Source of the DNA: an uncultured Lachnospiraceae bacterium
GTDB lineage: Bacteria > Bacillota > Clostridia > Lachnospirales > Lachnospiraceae
Assembly (NCBI GenBank): GCA_947003375.1
Contig: CAMQOJ010000017.1
Location: 1-21,469, forward strand
Reading direction: 5' to 3'
DNA length: 21,469 nt
The translations under genes and the position numbers were made by a program. Position 1 is the first letter of the stretch. Every line of letters starts with the position of its first letter. This document shows positions 1-7,323 of the stretch, in pieces. The notes below the pieces were generated by a model, which saw only the letters and a program-made list of their open reading frames with translations, did no database searches and was not told where the DNA came from.

Positions 1-239
1 TGATAATTATAGATTTCCCCGTTGAACACCAGCACTTTGTCCCCGGTTTCGTTCCCCATGGGCTGGACGCTGCCGTCGGGGTCGATGATGGCCAGCCGCC
101 TGAAGCCCAGAGCCGCGCTCCCCGACAGGAAGCTCCGTCCCTGGTCAGGCCCCCTGTGGATCAGCGCCGCCATCATGGCTTCCAGAATCTCCTTTTTGGG
201 GGGGTTGTCTTTTTCTATAAATCCGCATATTCCGCACAT
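1..239 (-). CDS. asnB: Asparagine synthetase (glutamine-hydrolysing), N-terminal part, runs off the window
   Basis: The reverse strand reads MCGICGFIEKDN, then IHRGPDQGR, ALGFRRLAIID and VLVFNGEIYNY. This is the N-terminal glutaminase (class II amidotransferase) domain of AsnB, with the catalytic Cys2 exposed after removal of Met1. The family makes asparagine from aspartate and ATP, using glutamine nitrogen, in the cytoplasm. Only 79 codons are present; the rest of the glutaminase domain and the synthetase domain lie left of the window. The start is fixed by Cys2 and by an AAGGAG ribosome binding site about 8 bases upstream. It is separated by 143 bp from the lipoprotein gene upstream. Relatives with the same N-terminus can transfer amide groups to other substrates, for example in surface polysaccharide synthesis, so the exact substrate is unproven from this part. 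Confidence 0.9.
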   Translation of the reverse strand, partial: MCGICGFIEKDNPPKKEILEAMMAALIHRGPDQGRSFLSGSAALGFRRLAIIDPDGSVQPMGNETGDKVLVFNGEIYNY

Positions 240-382
240 AATCCATACTCCTTTGTCTTTCCGGTAGTCTCTCGTGGTATGGATTTTAGTTTAGCGGAGG
301 GCTGTTTCTTATTGACAGCATTTCTGTATCAAATTTGTTTCAACTTGTAAACAGTTTGCGCTGGGGCGGGCCGGAGCCGGGC

Positions 383-1822
383 CTACAGCTCCAGGAGGAT
401 GCACCTTCTGCGGGCCATGTCCATCTCCTCGTAGGTCTCCAGCAGGATTCGGCCTGTGTCCTCGTCGTATTCCAGGCTGATGAGGTTCTGGAGGCTTTTG
501 TACAGTAGGTACCCTTCCGAAGAGCCTGCCGGATACAGATACAGGTCCGCGGACAGGATGCCCCAATAGTCCTGCATGGCCGCCGGGAGGCAGTACTCCT
601 GGGGATACTGCTCGGAGTTGCGGGTGCTCTGTATGAGCTCTTTCCTGGCCCCTTGCGAGAGGTCCTCCCTGGTTTCCTGCACCAGCGCCGCCAGGATGTC
701 CCCGCCGGACAGAGGCAGAAAGTCCCAGACAAGTCCCGGGAACTCCATGACGGTCTCCGGCGCCTCGGGTCGGAGCATGTCGGTGCCGCAGAGGGTGGAG
801 GGATCCGAAAGATAATGAACCGAGTATCCGTCTTCGGAATATCGATATATCGGATAGGGAGTCTCCTGATAGTTGGACAGAATCAGCTCGTCATGCAGCA
901 AATACGACGACGTCTCGGCATCCGCGTTCAGGAGGGACGGGAGGGGCGAAGGACTTTCTCCCGGGGCGAAGCAGTCCCTGCTGACATGGAGGGAGCCGTC
1001 GTTCCTCCTGGCCAGGCTGATCAGTCCGGGGTCATCGCCGCTGTCATAGAGCGCCGCATCCCACAGCCAGCCGACGGTGTCTGAGCCGGCATCGTCCTGC
1101 TTGGACGTGTAGAGCACCCGGTCCGGCGCAAGCAGCCTGGATTCGGTCTGCGCTATGGCCCAGCTCTCCTCCGCCTTCGACGGTGCCTGCCCGCAGTCGT
1201 ATATGGGGACGAGTCGTGTGGAGGCCGTGGAATTCGCGCAGGCATCGAAGGTCACCCATCTGCCGGTGGGGGAAAAGGAGCCGCGGCACACAGCCGGGAG
1301 GTTCGCTGTGCCCTCATACAGGGTCAGGGGCTTTGTCTGGCCCAGCGTATACAGCCGGATTGTGAGCCTGTCCAGGGAGACGGATCGGAAGTAGGCCAGA
1401 ACCTGCTTCCCGTCAGGGGAGGCCAGAAGCCTTTCTATATACATATCTTCCTCCAACTCCCCTTGGGAGGGGCTGTCCCAGCCATCCCATGTCTCAAAAA
1501 AGTCCCCCATCAGGTCATGGAAGCCATATCTGTAGTCAACCTGCCTATATTCCAGCGTGCCGTCCGTACCCTCTCCGTCCAGGGAGAGGATGTGGATCTC
1601 ATTGTCGCCGCAGCCTGACAGGAAGGCGCTTTTGCCCAGCTGGCCCAAGGTGCGGTAGGTATAGGTATAGATTTTCTTCACGGTGAAGTCCCTGGCCACG
1701 GCCTCCGTCTCCGCCTGGTCCCCGGAGGGGGAGGTCTGGGGCAGCAGCATGGTCTTTTCCTCCGGCGCGCACCCGGCAAGCAGCAGGGAAACGGCCAGGA
1801 GCATGGCGGCGGTAAAAAGCAT
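383..1822 (-). CDS. Exported lipoprotein with propeller-like repeats, cotranscribed with a two-component system
   Basis: This 479-residue protein begins with a lipoprotein signal: a hydrophobic stretch from residue 1 and the lipobox LLAGC with lipid-modified Cys at about residue 18. It should therefore be tethered to the outer face of the membrane. Two segments, SPDGKQVLAYF (about residue 135) and SPTGRWVTF (about residue 185), look like TolB/PD40-type blades of a beta-propeller. The C-terminal 200 residues are not recognised. It lies 51 bp downstream of the sensor kinase on the same strand, so it may be an accessory that modulates the kinase, but this is inference from position only. No clear ribosome binding site precedes this ATG; the next in-frame ATG, at residue 7, would leave a short signal peptide. 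No convincing terminator follows it. Confidence 0.75.
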   Translation of the reverse strand: MLFTAAMLLAVSLLLAGCAPEEKTMLLPQTSPSGDQAETEAVARDFTVKKIYTYTYRTLGQLGKSAFLSGCGDNEIHILSLDGEGTDGTLEYRQVDYRYGFHDLMGDFFETWDGWDSPSQGELEEDMYIERLLASPDGKQVLAYFRSVSLDRLTIRLYTLGQTKPLTLYEGTANLPAVCRGSFSPTGRWVTFDACANSTASTRLVPIYDCGQAPSKAEESWAIAQTESRLLAPDRVLYTSKQDDAGSDTVGWLWDAALYDSGDDPGLISLARRNDGSLHVSRDCFAPGESPSPLPSLLNADAETSSYLLHDELILSNYQETPYPIYRYSEDGYSVHYLSDPSTLCGTDMLRPEAPETVMEFPGLVWDFLPLSGGDILAALVQETREDLSQGARKELIQSTRNSEQYPQEYCLPAAMQDYWGILSADLYLYPAGSSEGYLLYKSLQNLISLEYDEDTGRILLETYEEMDMARRRCILLEL

Positions 1823-1873
1823 GGCCGATATCCGGGGCAGGGGGGCATGAAGGGGGGCATGCCGCGATACGCC

Positions 1874-3526
1874 TTAGGGCGATACGCTGTGCCGCGAGGC
1901 CCGCCTGGGCACCGGGGATTTCCTGTTTTTTGGATTTTTTGCTTGAGATGCCTGTTGTGCGTCATGGTCTTCTGCCTTTTCTTCCTGTGGATTCCTGGCC
2001 GCCTGGCTCCAGTCCTCCCGATTTCCGTCCGCATCGGGAAGTTCCTTCAGACGAATATAAAATATGGTATGGCCGTTCCCGCCGCTCTTCACGCCGATGA
2101 GGCCGTCATGCTCCTCCATGATTTTCCGGCAGATGGAGAGCCCCAGGCCGGAGCTTCCCTGCTCCCTGGACCTGAGCTTGTCCACCCGGTAGAAAGGCTC
2201 GAAAATCCGCTCCTGCTCTTCGGGGGAGAGGCCTTTTCCCTGGTTGCGGACGAAGAGCCATACATAGCCTTTACGCCTGGATCCGCTTAAGAGAATGGGA
2301 GTATGGCTGTCCCCGTACTTGATAGCGTTGTCCACCAAGTTGACCAGGACCTGGCGCAGCCTTTCCTCCACGCCCATGGCCCGGAGGGGGTCGGGGAAAT
2401 CCGTCTCAATCCGCATCTCGTACCGTCTGGCCTTGATTTCCAGGGCTCCAGCCACGCTGCCTGCCATGCCGGCCAGCTCCACGGGCCGCATTTCCATATA
2501 GATGCCCTTGTCGGACATTTCCAGAAGCTGCAGCACCATCCGGTGCATCCTTGTGCTCTCCTGGAGAATCTGGCTTAAGCCCTGGCTGGTGAGCTTCGGA
2601 TCCGCCCCCCGGTCCGCCTCCATGAGCTGGGCGTAGCCCTGGATGGTGGTCAGGGGGGTCTTCAGCTCATGGGTCATGTTGTTGTAGAATTCCTGCCTGC
2701 TGCCTAAGAGGGATACGATTTGCTCCTTGTCCGCCTGCATCTTCTCAAGCTGGGAGCCGATGGTTTCCAGCATCACGCTGAAGTTCCGGGACAGCTCTCC
2801 CACCTCGTCCCTGCGCCCGGAGTCCGCCAGCTGGGCCAGCATCTGCATGTCCACCTGCCCTTTGGAGAGGTCGCGCACCACCTGGCGGGTGATTTCCGTC
2901 AGCTTTCCCACGGGCACCAATAGTCTGCCTAGGAAGAAGGCCAGCAGCAGAAATATCAGGGCGTACACGGCGGCGGTGATCTGATAGATCATCTGCTCGT
3001 TTTGCCTGATCTGGAGGTAGAGCCTGGAGGTGTCCATCCGGTAGCGGATGATGCCGATGGTGCGCTCCTCGATGATCACGGGCATGGAGAAATAGACCAG
3101 CATAGTGTCCGCGTCCGGGTAGGTAAGGGTAAAAGCGGCATTGCCCTCCATGGCGGCGGCCAGGTCCGTGCCCGCCGGGTCCTCCTGCACCTGCCTGCTG
3201 CCGCTTAGATATTGCCCTTTCGTGTCCAGCACGCTCATGGCCTGGCCTCCCAGGACGCGCAGCTCCTGGACGATGTCCTCCGCAATCTGCCGGAAGCCCT
3301 CCTCGTCATTGTTGGCGCTGTGGAGCATCAAAAGCTGCCGGATATAGACCAGGGTGTTCTCCTGCTGGCCTGTGAGCTCCCGCACGATTTGGGCCTCCAG
3401 ACTCTGCCAGAGCTTCGCGTGGATGCCGCTGCTGAGGATTCCGCCTCCTGCCAGGAACAGTGCCAGGATGATGAGCAGCATCTGCCGCCTCATGCCCAGC
3501 CGGACGGGCCCCTTACTGCGGGACAT
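1874..3526 (-). CDS. Membrane sensor histidine kinase (HAMP, HisKA, HATPase)
   Basis: A 550-residue kinase with transmembrane segments near residues 14-33 and 183-204, flanking an extracytoplasmic sensor of about 150 residues. A HAMP-like linker follows (about 203-265). The H box is MTHELKTPL with the phosphorylated His at 286. The N box is VLVNLVDNAIKYG near 393-405, and the G boxes are NQGKG and SSGLGLS near 428-432 and 458-464. Length and order fit a classic PhoR/BaeS-like orthodox kinase. It overlaps the end of the response regulator by 14 bp, so the two are translationally coupled and form a cognate pair. After the ATPase domain there is an unusual hydrophilic tail of about 50 residues rich in Asp, Glu, Gln, Lys and Arg. 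The stimulus is not visible in the sequence. Confidence 0.95.
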   Translation of the reverse strand: MSRSKGPVRLGMRRQMLLIILALFLAGGGILSSGIHAKLWQSLEAQIVRELTGQQENTLVYIRQLLMLHSANNDEEGFRQIAEDIVQELRVLGGQAMSVLDTKGQYLSGSRQVQEDPAGTDLAAAMEGNAAFTLTYPDADTMLVYFSMPVIIEERTIGIIRYRMDTSRLYLQIRQNEQMIYQITAAVYALIFLLLAFFLGRLLVPVGKLTEITRQVVRDLSKGQVDMQMLAQLADSGRRDEVGELSRNFSVMLETIGSQLEKMQADKEQIVSLLGSRQEFYNNMTHELKTPLTTIQGYAQLMEADRGADPKLTSQGLSQILQESTRMHRMVLQLLEMSDKGIYMEMRPVELAGMAGSVAGALEIKARRYEMRIETDFPDPLRAMGVEERLRQVLVNLVDNAIKYGDSHTPILLSGSRRKGYVWLFVRNQGKGLSPEEQERIFEPFYRVDKLRSREQGSSGLGLSICRKIMEEHDGLIGVKSGGNGHTIFYIRLKELPDADGNREDWSQAARNPQEEKAEDHDAQQASQAKNPKNRKSPVPRRASRHSVSP

Positions 3527-4193
3527 ACTTGTAGCCCACGCCGAAGACCGTCACCAGCATGCCCTCCAGCTCCGCCTTCTTGCGGATGCGCTGGACATGG
3601 ATGTCCACAGTCCTGGTATCTCCCACGAAATCATAGCCCCATATCTGGTCCAGCAGGGCGGTTCTGGTGAACACCTGGCGGGGGTGCTTTAAGAAGCAGA
3701 TGAGCAGCTCGTATTCCTTGGGGGTCAGGCTCACCAGCTCGCCGCGGCTGTAGACGCTGTGCTCCCGCTCCTTTACGGTGAGATGCCCGCAGACCAGGGG
3801 GGCCTCGTCCGCCTCGGTCCTCGCCCTGTCCAACCGGCGCAGGATGGTGCGGACCCTGGCCACCACCTCCCGCAGGTCGAAGGGCTTGGTGATGTAATCG
3901 TCCGCCCCGGACTCCAGGCCGTAGAGCTTGTCCTCCACGCTCCCCCTGGCGGTGAGCATGATGATGGGGATTCGGTACTGCTCCGTGAGCATCCGGCAGA
4001 CATCCACGCCGTTTATGTCCGGCAGCATCCAGTCCAGGAGCACCAGGTCCGGCGGCTCCTTGCAGGCCGTGGCGGAGCCCGCCGCGCCCGTGTAGGCGCA
4101 GCGCACCGCAAATCCCTCCTTCTCAAAGCCGTATTTCAGGATATCCGCAATTGGTTTTTCGTCCTCGATGACCAGAATCTTCTTCTCTTCCAT
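3513..4193 (-). CDS. OmpR/PhoB-family response regulator
   Basis: A 226-residue DNA-binding response regulator. The receiver domain (1-115) has the acidic pocket IEDE at 9-12, phosphoacceptor Asp54 in VLLDWMLPD, Thr81 in MLTAR and Lys103 in ITKPF. The winged-helix effector (about 130-225) contains LTPKEYELL, a region around QIWGYDF, RTVDIHVQRIRKK and the end GVGYKYVP. The reading frame is open for another 50 codons upstream, but I place the start at the ATG before EEKKILVIEDE. It is preceded by GAGG, and the family begins here. It is first in a unit with the kinase and lipoprotein, and is divergent from the SARP-like gene, so the 251-bp region between them is a natural target. That target is inference. 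Confidence 0.96.
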   Translation of the reverse strand: MEEKKILVIEDEKPIADILKYGFEKEGFAVRCAYTGAAGSATACKEPPDLVLLDWMLPDINGVDVCRMLTEQYRIPIIMLTARGSVEDKLYGLESGADDYITKPFDLREVVARVRTILRRLDRARTEADEAPLVCGHLTVKEREHSVYSRGELVSLTPKEYELLICFLKHPRQVFTRTALLDQIWGYDFVGDTRTVDIHVQRIRKKAELEGMLVTVFGVGYKYVPQ

Positions 4194-4260
4194 CTGTTGT
4201 ACCTCGTGATGCAGTATGCCGGCATTTTCCGGCGCACTGTTTGCCATATGATATAAGATA

Positions 4261-4290
4261 AGTATAACGCGGATGTCTCGAAAATGTAAA
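4261..4290 (-). promoter_or_regulatory. Predicted sigma-A promoter for the response regulator/kinase/lipoprotein unit
   Basis: On the reverse strand, TTTACA (plus positions 4285-4290) is followed 18 bases later by TATACT (4261-4266). This matches the vegetative consensus closely. Transcription would begin near 4254, giving a leader of about 60 bases before the response regulator ATG at 4193. Confidence 0.55.
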
Positions 4291-4337
4291 GAATATGTTA
4301 CGGATTCTCCCCGATTCCTATGGAAGAGCATTTTGTC

Positions 4338-4366
4338 TTGCAAAACAAATACAAAACGAGTATACT
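4338..4366 (+). promoter_or_regulatory. Predicted sigma-A promoter for the SARP-led surface operon
   Basis: TTGCAA (4338-4343) and TATACT (4361-4366) are separated by exactly 17 bases. Transcription would begin near 4373, giving a leader of about 70 bases. It lies about 50 bp from the divergent promoter, so a single regulator bound between them could affect both directions. It is the only convincing promoter I found for the plus-strand array. Confidence 0.6.
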
Positions 4367-4405
4367 ACAGTGGAAAACAGAAGTCAGCACACAGGGGGGC
4401 TGCCT

Positions 4406-4427
4406 GGGGAGGAGAGGGCTTCTCCCC
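4406..4427 (+). promoter_or_regulatory. Leader hairpin just upstream of the SARP-like gene
   Basis: GGGGAGGAG (4406-4414) can pair with CTTCTCCCC (4419-4427), giving a 9-bp stem with one G-U pair and a 4-base loop. There is no T-run after it, so it is not a simple terminator. It ends 17 bases before the ATG and sequesters a purine-rich GGAG stretch, so it could influence translation. Its function is inferred. Confidence 0.35.
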
Positions 4428-4444
4428 GTGGCGGAATACTAGGT

Positions 4445-5683
4445 ATGGAAGAAGAGAAGACGATACATTTTGAGTTGCTCGGCGCCTTCTCCTGCAGGGA
4501 GTCGCAGGCAGGAGAGCGGAGGTATACTACAGCGGGGAGGAAAGCCCTGTCTTTTTTGCAATATCTGATCGTGAACCATAGCAGGGCAGTCTCCATGGAG
4601 GAACTGATCGGTCTGTTCTGGGCGGACGTAAGCAGCGCCCCGGCCAATGCCCTGAAGAATATGGTCTATAAGAGCAGGAATCTGTTGAAGACGATGCTCC
4701 CGGACCAGGGGGAGCTGATTCAGACGCTGTCCGGGTGCTATGTATGGAATCCGGCGGTGCGGCTGGAACTGGATTCGGAACGGTTCGAGCAGGTCTGCCT
4801 GGAGGCCAGGAAGTATTCGGGGAAGGAGTATCTCGCCCATCTTCTGAAAGCGGTTTCTCTGTACAAAGGGGATTTCCTCTCCGGCAACGACAGCGACTGG
4901 GCGGTGTCCCTGCGGCGGTATTATCAGACACTGTATCTGGACGTCTGCAAGATGGCGCTGCCGCTTCTGCAGGAGCAGGAGAGGTGGGCGGAGATGATCG
5001 GCATCAGCGAGCAGGCGGCCAATGTGGATTTCGGGACGGATATCTTCATCGTATACCAGATGCAGGCGCTGATTGCCATGGGGCATCCGGAGCGCGCCTG
5101 CCGGATTTACCAGACCTTCCGGGAGACGCTCTGGCAGGAGTTCGAGATCGAGCCCTCGGAGCAGGCGGAGCAGATACATATGCTGGCGGACAGCATGTGC
5201 CAGAGCGGCCGGGGCGGTCAGGATATCCTGAAGACGGTGGCGCGGAAAGACCTGGACGGCAGGGCATTTCTGTGCACCTTTTCCGTGTTCCAGGCAATCG
5301 TGGCACTGGAGAGGCGGCATATGGCCCGCTCCGGGCAGAAGTCCACCCTGTGCATGGTCAGTCTGGGCAATAAGGTCACGCCCACCACGGATGCCAGGAG
5401 GCTGGAGCGAATCCTTCTGGAGGGCCTTAGGGCCGGGGATTCGGTGGCCAGGCTGGATGCGGGCTCCTATATCCTGATGCTCACCGGAGCCTCCGAGGAG
5501 AAGGCCAGGCTGGTGACGGAACGCATCGACAGGACATTTCATAAGGTATATTCCCATTCCAAAGCATGCATCTCTTTCCGGACGGAGCCCCTGGAGCCGG
5601 GGACAGCGCCCCGGGATGAAGACGAAGATATAAAAAACTGTCAATTATCCGAAAAAGGTGACCGGACGATGACCGGTGGCTGA
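4445..5683 (+). CDS. SARP/BTAD-type transcriptional regulator with a C-terminal degenerate GGDEF-like domain
   Basis: This 412-residue protein starts FELLGAFSCRES, as winged-helix SARP regulators do (about 1-105, including ALKNMVYKSRNLL). A helical bacterial transcriptional activator domain follows (about 110-252), with LYKGDFLSG, Y-rich helices and the typical close FEIEPSEQ. The last third (about 275-385) resembles a worn GGDEF fold: FQAIVALERR, then LRAGDSVARLDAGSYILML, where a cyclase would have RxGGDEF. The signature residues are missing, so catalysis is unlikely; ligand binding or dimerisation is possible. I chose the ATG at residue 51 of the open frame because the conserved domain begins there, although AGG just before it is a weak binding site. 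It is the first gene of the surface array and probably activates it. Confidence 0.85.
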   Translation: MEEEKTIHFELLGAFSCRESQAGERRYTTAGRKALSFLQYLIVNHSRAVSMEELIGLFWADVSSAPANALKNMVYKSRNLLKTMLPDQGELIQTLSGCYVWNPAVRLELDSERFEQVCLEARKYSGKEYLAHLLKAVSLYKGDFLSGNDSDWAVSLRRYYQTLYLDVCKMALPLLQEQERWAEMIGISEQAANVDFGTDIFIVYQMQALIAMGHPERACRIYQTFRETLWQEFEIEPSEQAEQIHMLADSMCQSGRGGQDILKTVARKDLDGRAFLCTFSVFQAIVALERRHMARSGQKSTLCMVSLGNKVTPTTDARRLERILLEGLRAGDSVARLDAGSYILMLTGASEEKARLVTERIDRTFHKVYSHSKACISFRTEPLEPGTAPRDEDEDIKNCQLSEKGDRTMTGG

Positions 5684-5725
5684 TACAGTGGAGATGCAAA
5701 TGCTGAGGAGGAAGGTGGCCGTGAA

Positions 5726-6097
5726 ATGATGCTCCGTGACAAAATGTACCCCTGTCAGAGCCGTGAGGCAGTGGTTACGGTACAGGCCTATCACAATGGC
5801 ATTATGGACGGCTATCTGCAGCATCCCAGGCTGGAGGGAATAGAGAGGGTCCAGAGCCTGCCGCAGATGATTCTGCTGCTGAACAGCCTCATCGACATGG
5901 AGGACTGTCCGAACCCGTCCCTGTCGCCGGTGCCCCGGGAAAAGGGGGAGAAGACGACGGTATTCCGGATTCAGATTCTGTTCAGGGAGCACTATACATG
6001 GCAGGGGAGGCTGATCTGGCAGGACACGGATCAGGAGATTGTATTCCACAGCGCCATTGAGCTGATACAGCTGATTGACGAGATTTTTGGGGAATAA
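5726..6097 (+). CDS. Conserved-looking small protein of unknown function, in the surface operon
   Basis: A 123-residue soluble protein with no signal peptide or membrane segment. The C-terminal half has a compact alternating pattern, FRIQILFREHYTWQGRLIW, then IELIQLIDEIF, that suggests a small beta-sheet packed by a helix. I do not recognise a named domain. It starts 42 bp after the SARP-like gene, behind GAGGAGG, and is followed 43 bp later by a coiled-coil gene, so all three are likely cotranscribed. Its position between a regulator and a coiled-coil protein suggests a cytoplasmic regulatory or assembly role, which is inference only. Confidence 0.7.
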   Translation: MMLRDKMYPCQSREAVVTVQAYHNGIMDGYLQHPRLEGIERVQSLPQMILLLNSLIDMEDCPNPSLSPVPREKGEKTTVFRIQILFREHYTWQGRLIWQDTDQEIVFHSAIELIQLIDEIFGE

Positions 6098-6140
6098 ACC
6101 ATAGAACGGATTTCCGAAACCGGAGGATGCGAGGCCTGAT

Positions 6141-6662
6141 ATGACGGAGAAAGAATTAAGGAAGCTGGGCCGGCACGATCTCCTGGAGCTGCTGGTGGAG
6201 CAGAGCAGGGAGGCGGCCAGGCTGGATGCGGCGCTACAGGAGAAGGAAGAGGAGCTCCGGAAGGCGTTGGAGGGAAACGAACGCCTGAAGGAGAAGCTGA
6301 ATGAAAAGGACGAACTGATAGAGAAGCTGAAAGGCCGCCTGGATCAAAAGGATGCGGAGATGGCCCAGCGGGCAGCGGGCATAGAGGAGACCATGGAGCG
6401 CCTGAAGGCCAGGCTGGACGAAAAGGACGCCTGCATGGCGGAGGAAGCGGCCCGCATGGAGGAGACCTTTAGACGCCTGAAGGAGAAGCTGAACGATAAG
6501 GATGCCCTCATAGAGAAGCTGAGATCCCGCCTGGACAGCCGTGAGGCAAAGATAGAGGCGCTGGAAGCCGAGGCTGCTAGGCTGCGGTCCGAGGGGTGGA
6601 AGGAGCTGCAGGAAAGCAATCTGCCCGCGGAGCTGCTGACCAGGCTGAAGGCATTGATGTAA
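6141..6662 (+). CDS. Long coiled-coil cytoplasmic protein
   Basis: A 173-residue protein. The first 20 residues (MTEKELRKLGRHDLLELLVE) form a short conserved-looking head. From about residue 25 to 155 it is an almost continuous charged coiled coil with repeated RLKEKLNEKDxLIEKL blocks, and the end WKELQESNLPAELL is a second short cap. No signal peptide or membrane segment is present. It sits 46 bp ahead of the signal peptidase, and its head sequence style is one I associate with Clostridia surface-protein operons. A scaffold or adaptor for the regulator or secretion machinery is plausible but unproven. The coil has an internal duplication (see the repeat entry). Confidence 0.8.
   Translation: MTEKELRKLGRHDLLELLVEQSREAARLDAALQEKEEELRKALEGNERLKEKLNEKDELIEKLKGRLDQKDAEMAQRAAGIEETMERLKARLDEKDACMAEEAARMEETFRRLKEKLNDKDALIEKLRSRLDSREAKIEALEAEAARLRSEGWKELQESNLPAELLTRLKALM
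6282..6522 (+). repeat. Internal duplication in the coiled-coil gene, period 192 bp
   Basis: The segment beginning CGCCTGAAGGAGAAGCTGAA at 6282 recurs at 6474 with few differences over about 48 bp; both encode RLKEKLN(E/D)KDxLIEKL. A shorter related block lies near 6397. The spacing is 192 bp (64 codons), which keeps the heptad register. Confidence 0.7.
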
Positions 6663-6708
6663 AATCCTGCAGAGGGAGAACGCAAATTGCAAGGGACAGA
6701 GGTTATAG

Positions 6709-7293
6709 ATGAGCGAGGAAAAGAAACAGCCGCTGCCGGAACTGAGCCTGCTGGAGGCGGAGCTGGAGCGGGAGCGATATAAAAATAAATACGGAAAAGT
6801 GCTCAGGAGCACGGCATTTTCCCTGATAGTGGTAGCTGCGGCCGCGGTGCTGATAGCGGTGCTGCTGCTTCCAGTGCTCCAGATCAGCGGTTCGTCCATG
6901 ACAGAGTCGCTGCAGGACGGGGACATCGTGGTGGCCCTCAACAGCTCGGGGTACAAGACAGGCGATGTGATAGCCTTTTACTACAACAACAACATCCTGG
7001 TAAAAAGGGTGATCGCATCCTCCGGCGACTGGGTGGACATCGACGAGGAGGGAAATGTCTATGTCAACGATGAGCCGTTGGAGGAGCCCTACATCACCGA
7101 GAAGTCCCTGGGGGACTGCAACATCACCCTGCCCTATCAGGTGCCGGACCAGCGGTGCTTCGTCATGGGGGACCACAGGGCGACCAGCATAGACAGCCGC
7201 AACACTGCGGTGGGATGCGTCAGCAATGACATGGTAATCGGAAAGATTTTGGTGCGGGTCTGGCCATTGTCCGAATTGGGCATGGTGGAGTGA
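6709..7293 (+). CDS. lepB: Signal peptidase I, bacterial Ser/Lys type
   Basis: A 194-residue type I signal peptidase with a single N-terminal transmembrane segment (about 35-57). The catalytic Ser63 lies in SGSSM and the general base Lys99 in ILVKRVIA. Box D/E is GDHRATSIDSR at about 154-163; the usual Asn of GDNR is His here. This is the bacterial (P-type) Ser-Lys dyad, unlike the Ser-His enzyme at the far end of the array. It would remove signal peptides on the outer face of the membrane. It lies only 30 bp before the giant adhesin gene and after the coiled-coil gene, so it may be dedicated to this locus's pilins. The start is set by AGAGG 8 bases upstream. Confidence 0.93.
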   Translation: MSEEKKQPLPELSLLEAELERERYKNKYGKVLRSTAFSLIVVAAAAVLIAVLLLPVLQISGSSMTESLQDGDIVVALNSSGYKTGDVIAFYYNNNILVKRVIASSGDWVDIDEEGNVYVNDEPLEEPYITEKSLGDCNITLPYQVPDQRCFVMGDHRATSIDSRNTAVGCVSNDMVIGKILVRVWPLSELGMVE

Positions 7294-7323
7294 CAGATAG
7301 GTCAGAAGGAAGGAGAACGCAAT

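Noticed and set aside
240..382. Weak inverted repeats (TGTTT/AAACA, GCTGT/ACAGC) between the lipoprotein and asparagine synthetase genes
   Set aside because: Stems are only five bases with long loops and no T-run, so neither a terminator nor an operator can be supported; no convincing promoter for the synthetase was found either.
4194..4343. A 50-codon upstream extension of the response regulator
   Set aside because: It would run through the predicted promoter, and the receiver domain starts at the later ATG with a GAGG site.
4439..5644. A 401-codon minus-strand open frame opposite the SARP-like gene
   Set aside because: The product has no recognisable domain, lacks a ribosome binding site and lies fully opposite a clear regulator gene.
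6675..7322. GGAGAACGCAA occurring before both the signal peptidase and the adhesin genes
   Set aside because: An 11-base match centred on a Shine-Dalgarno sequence is expected by chance among strong binding sites.
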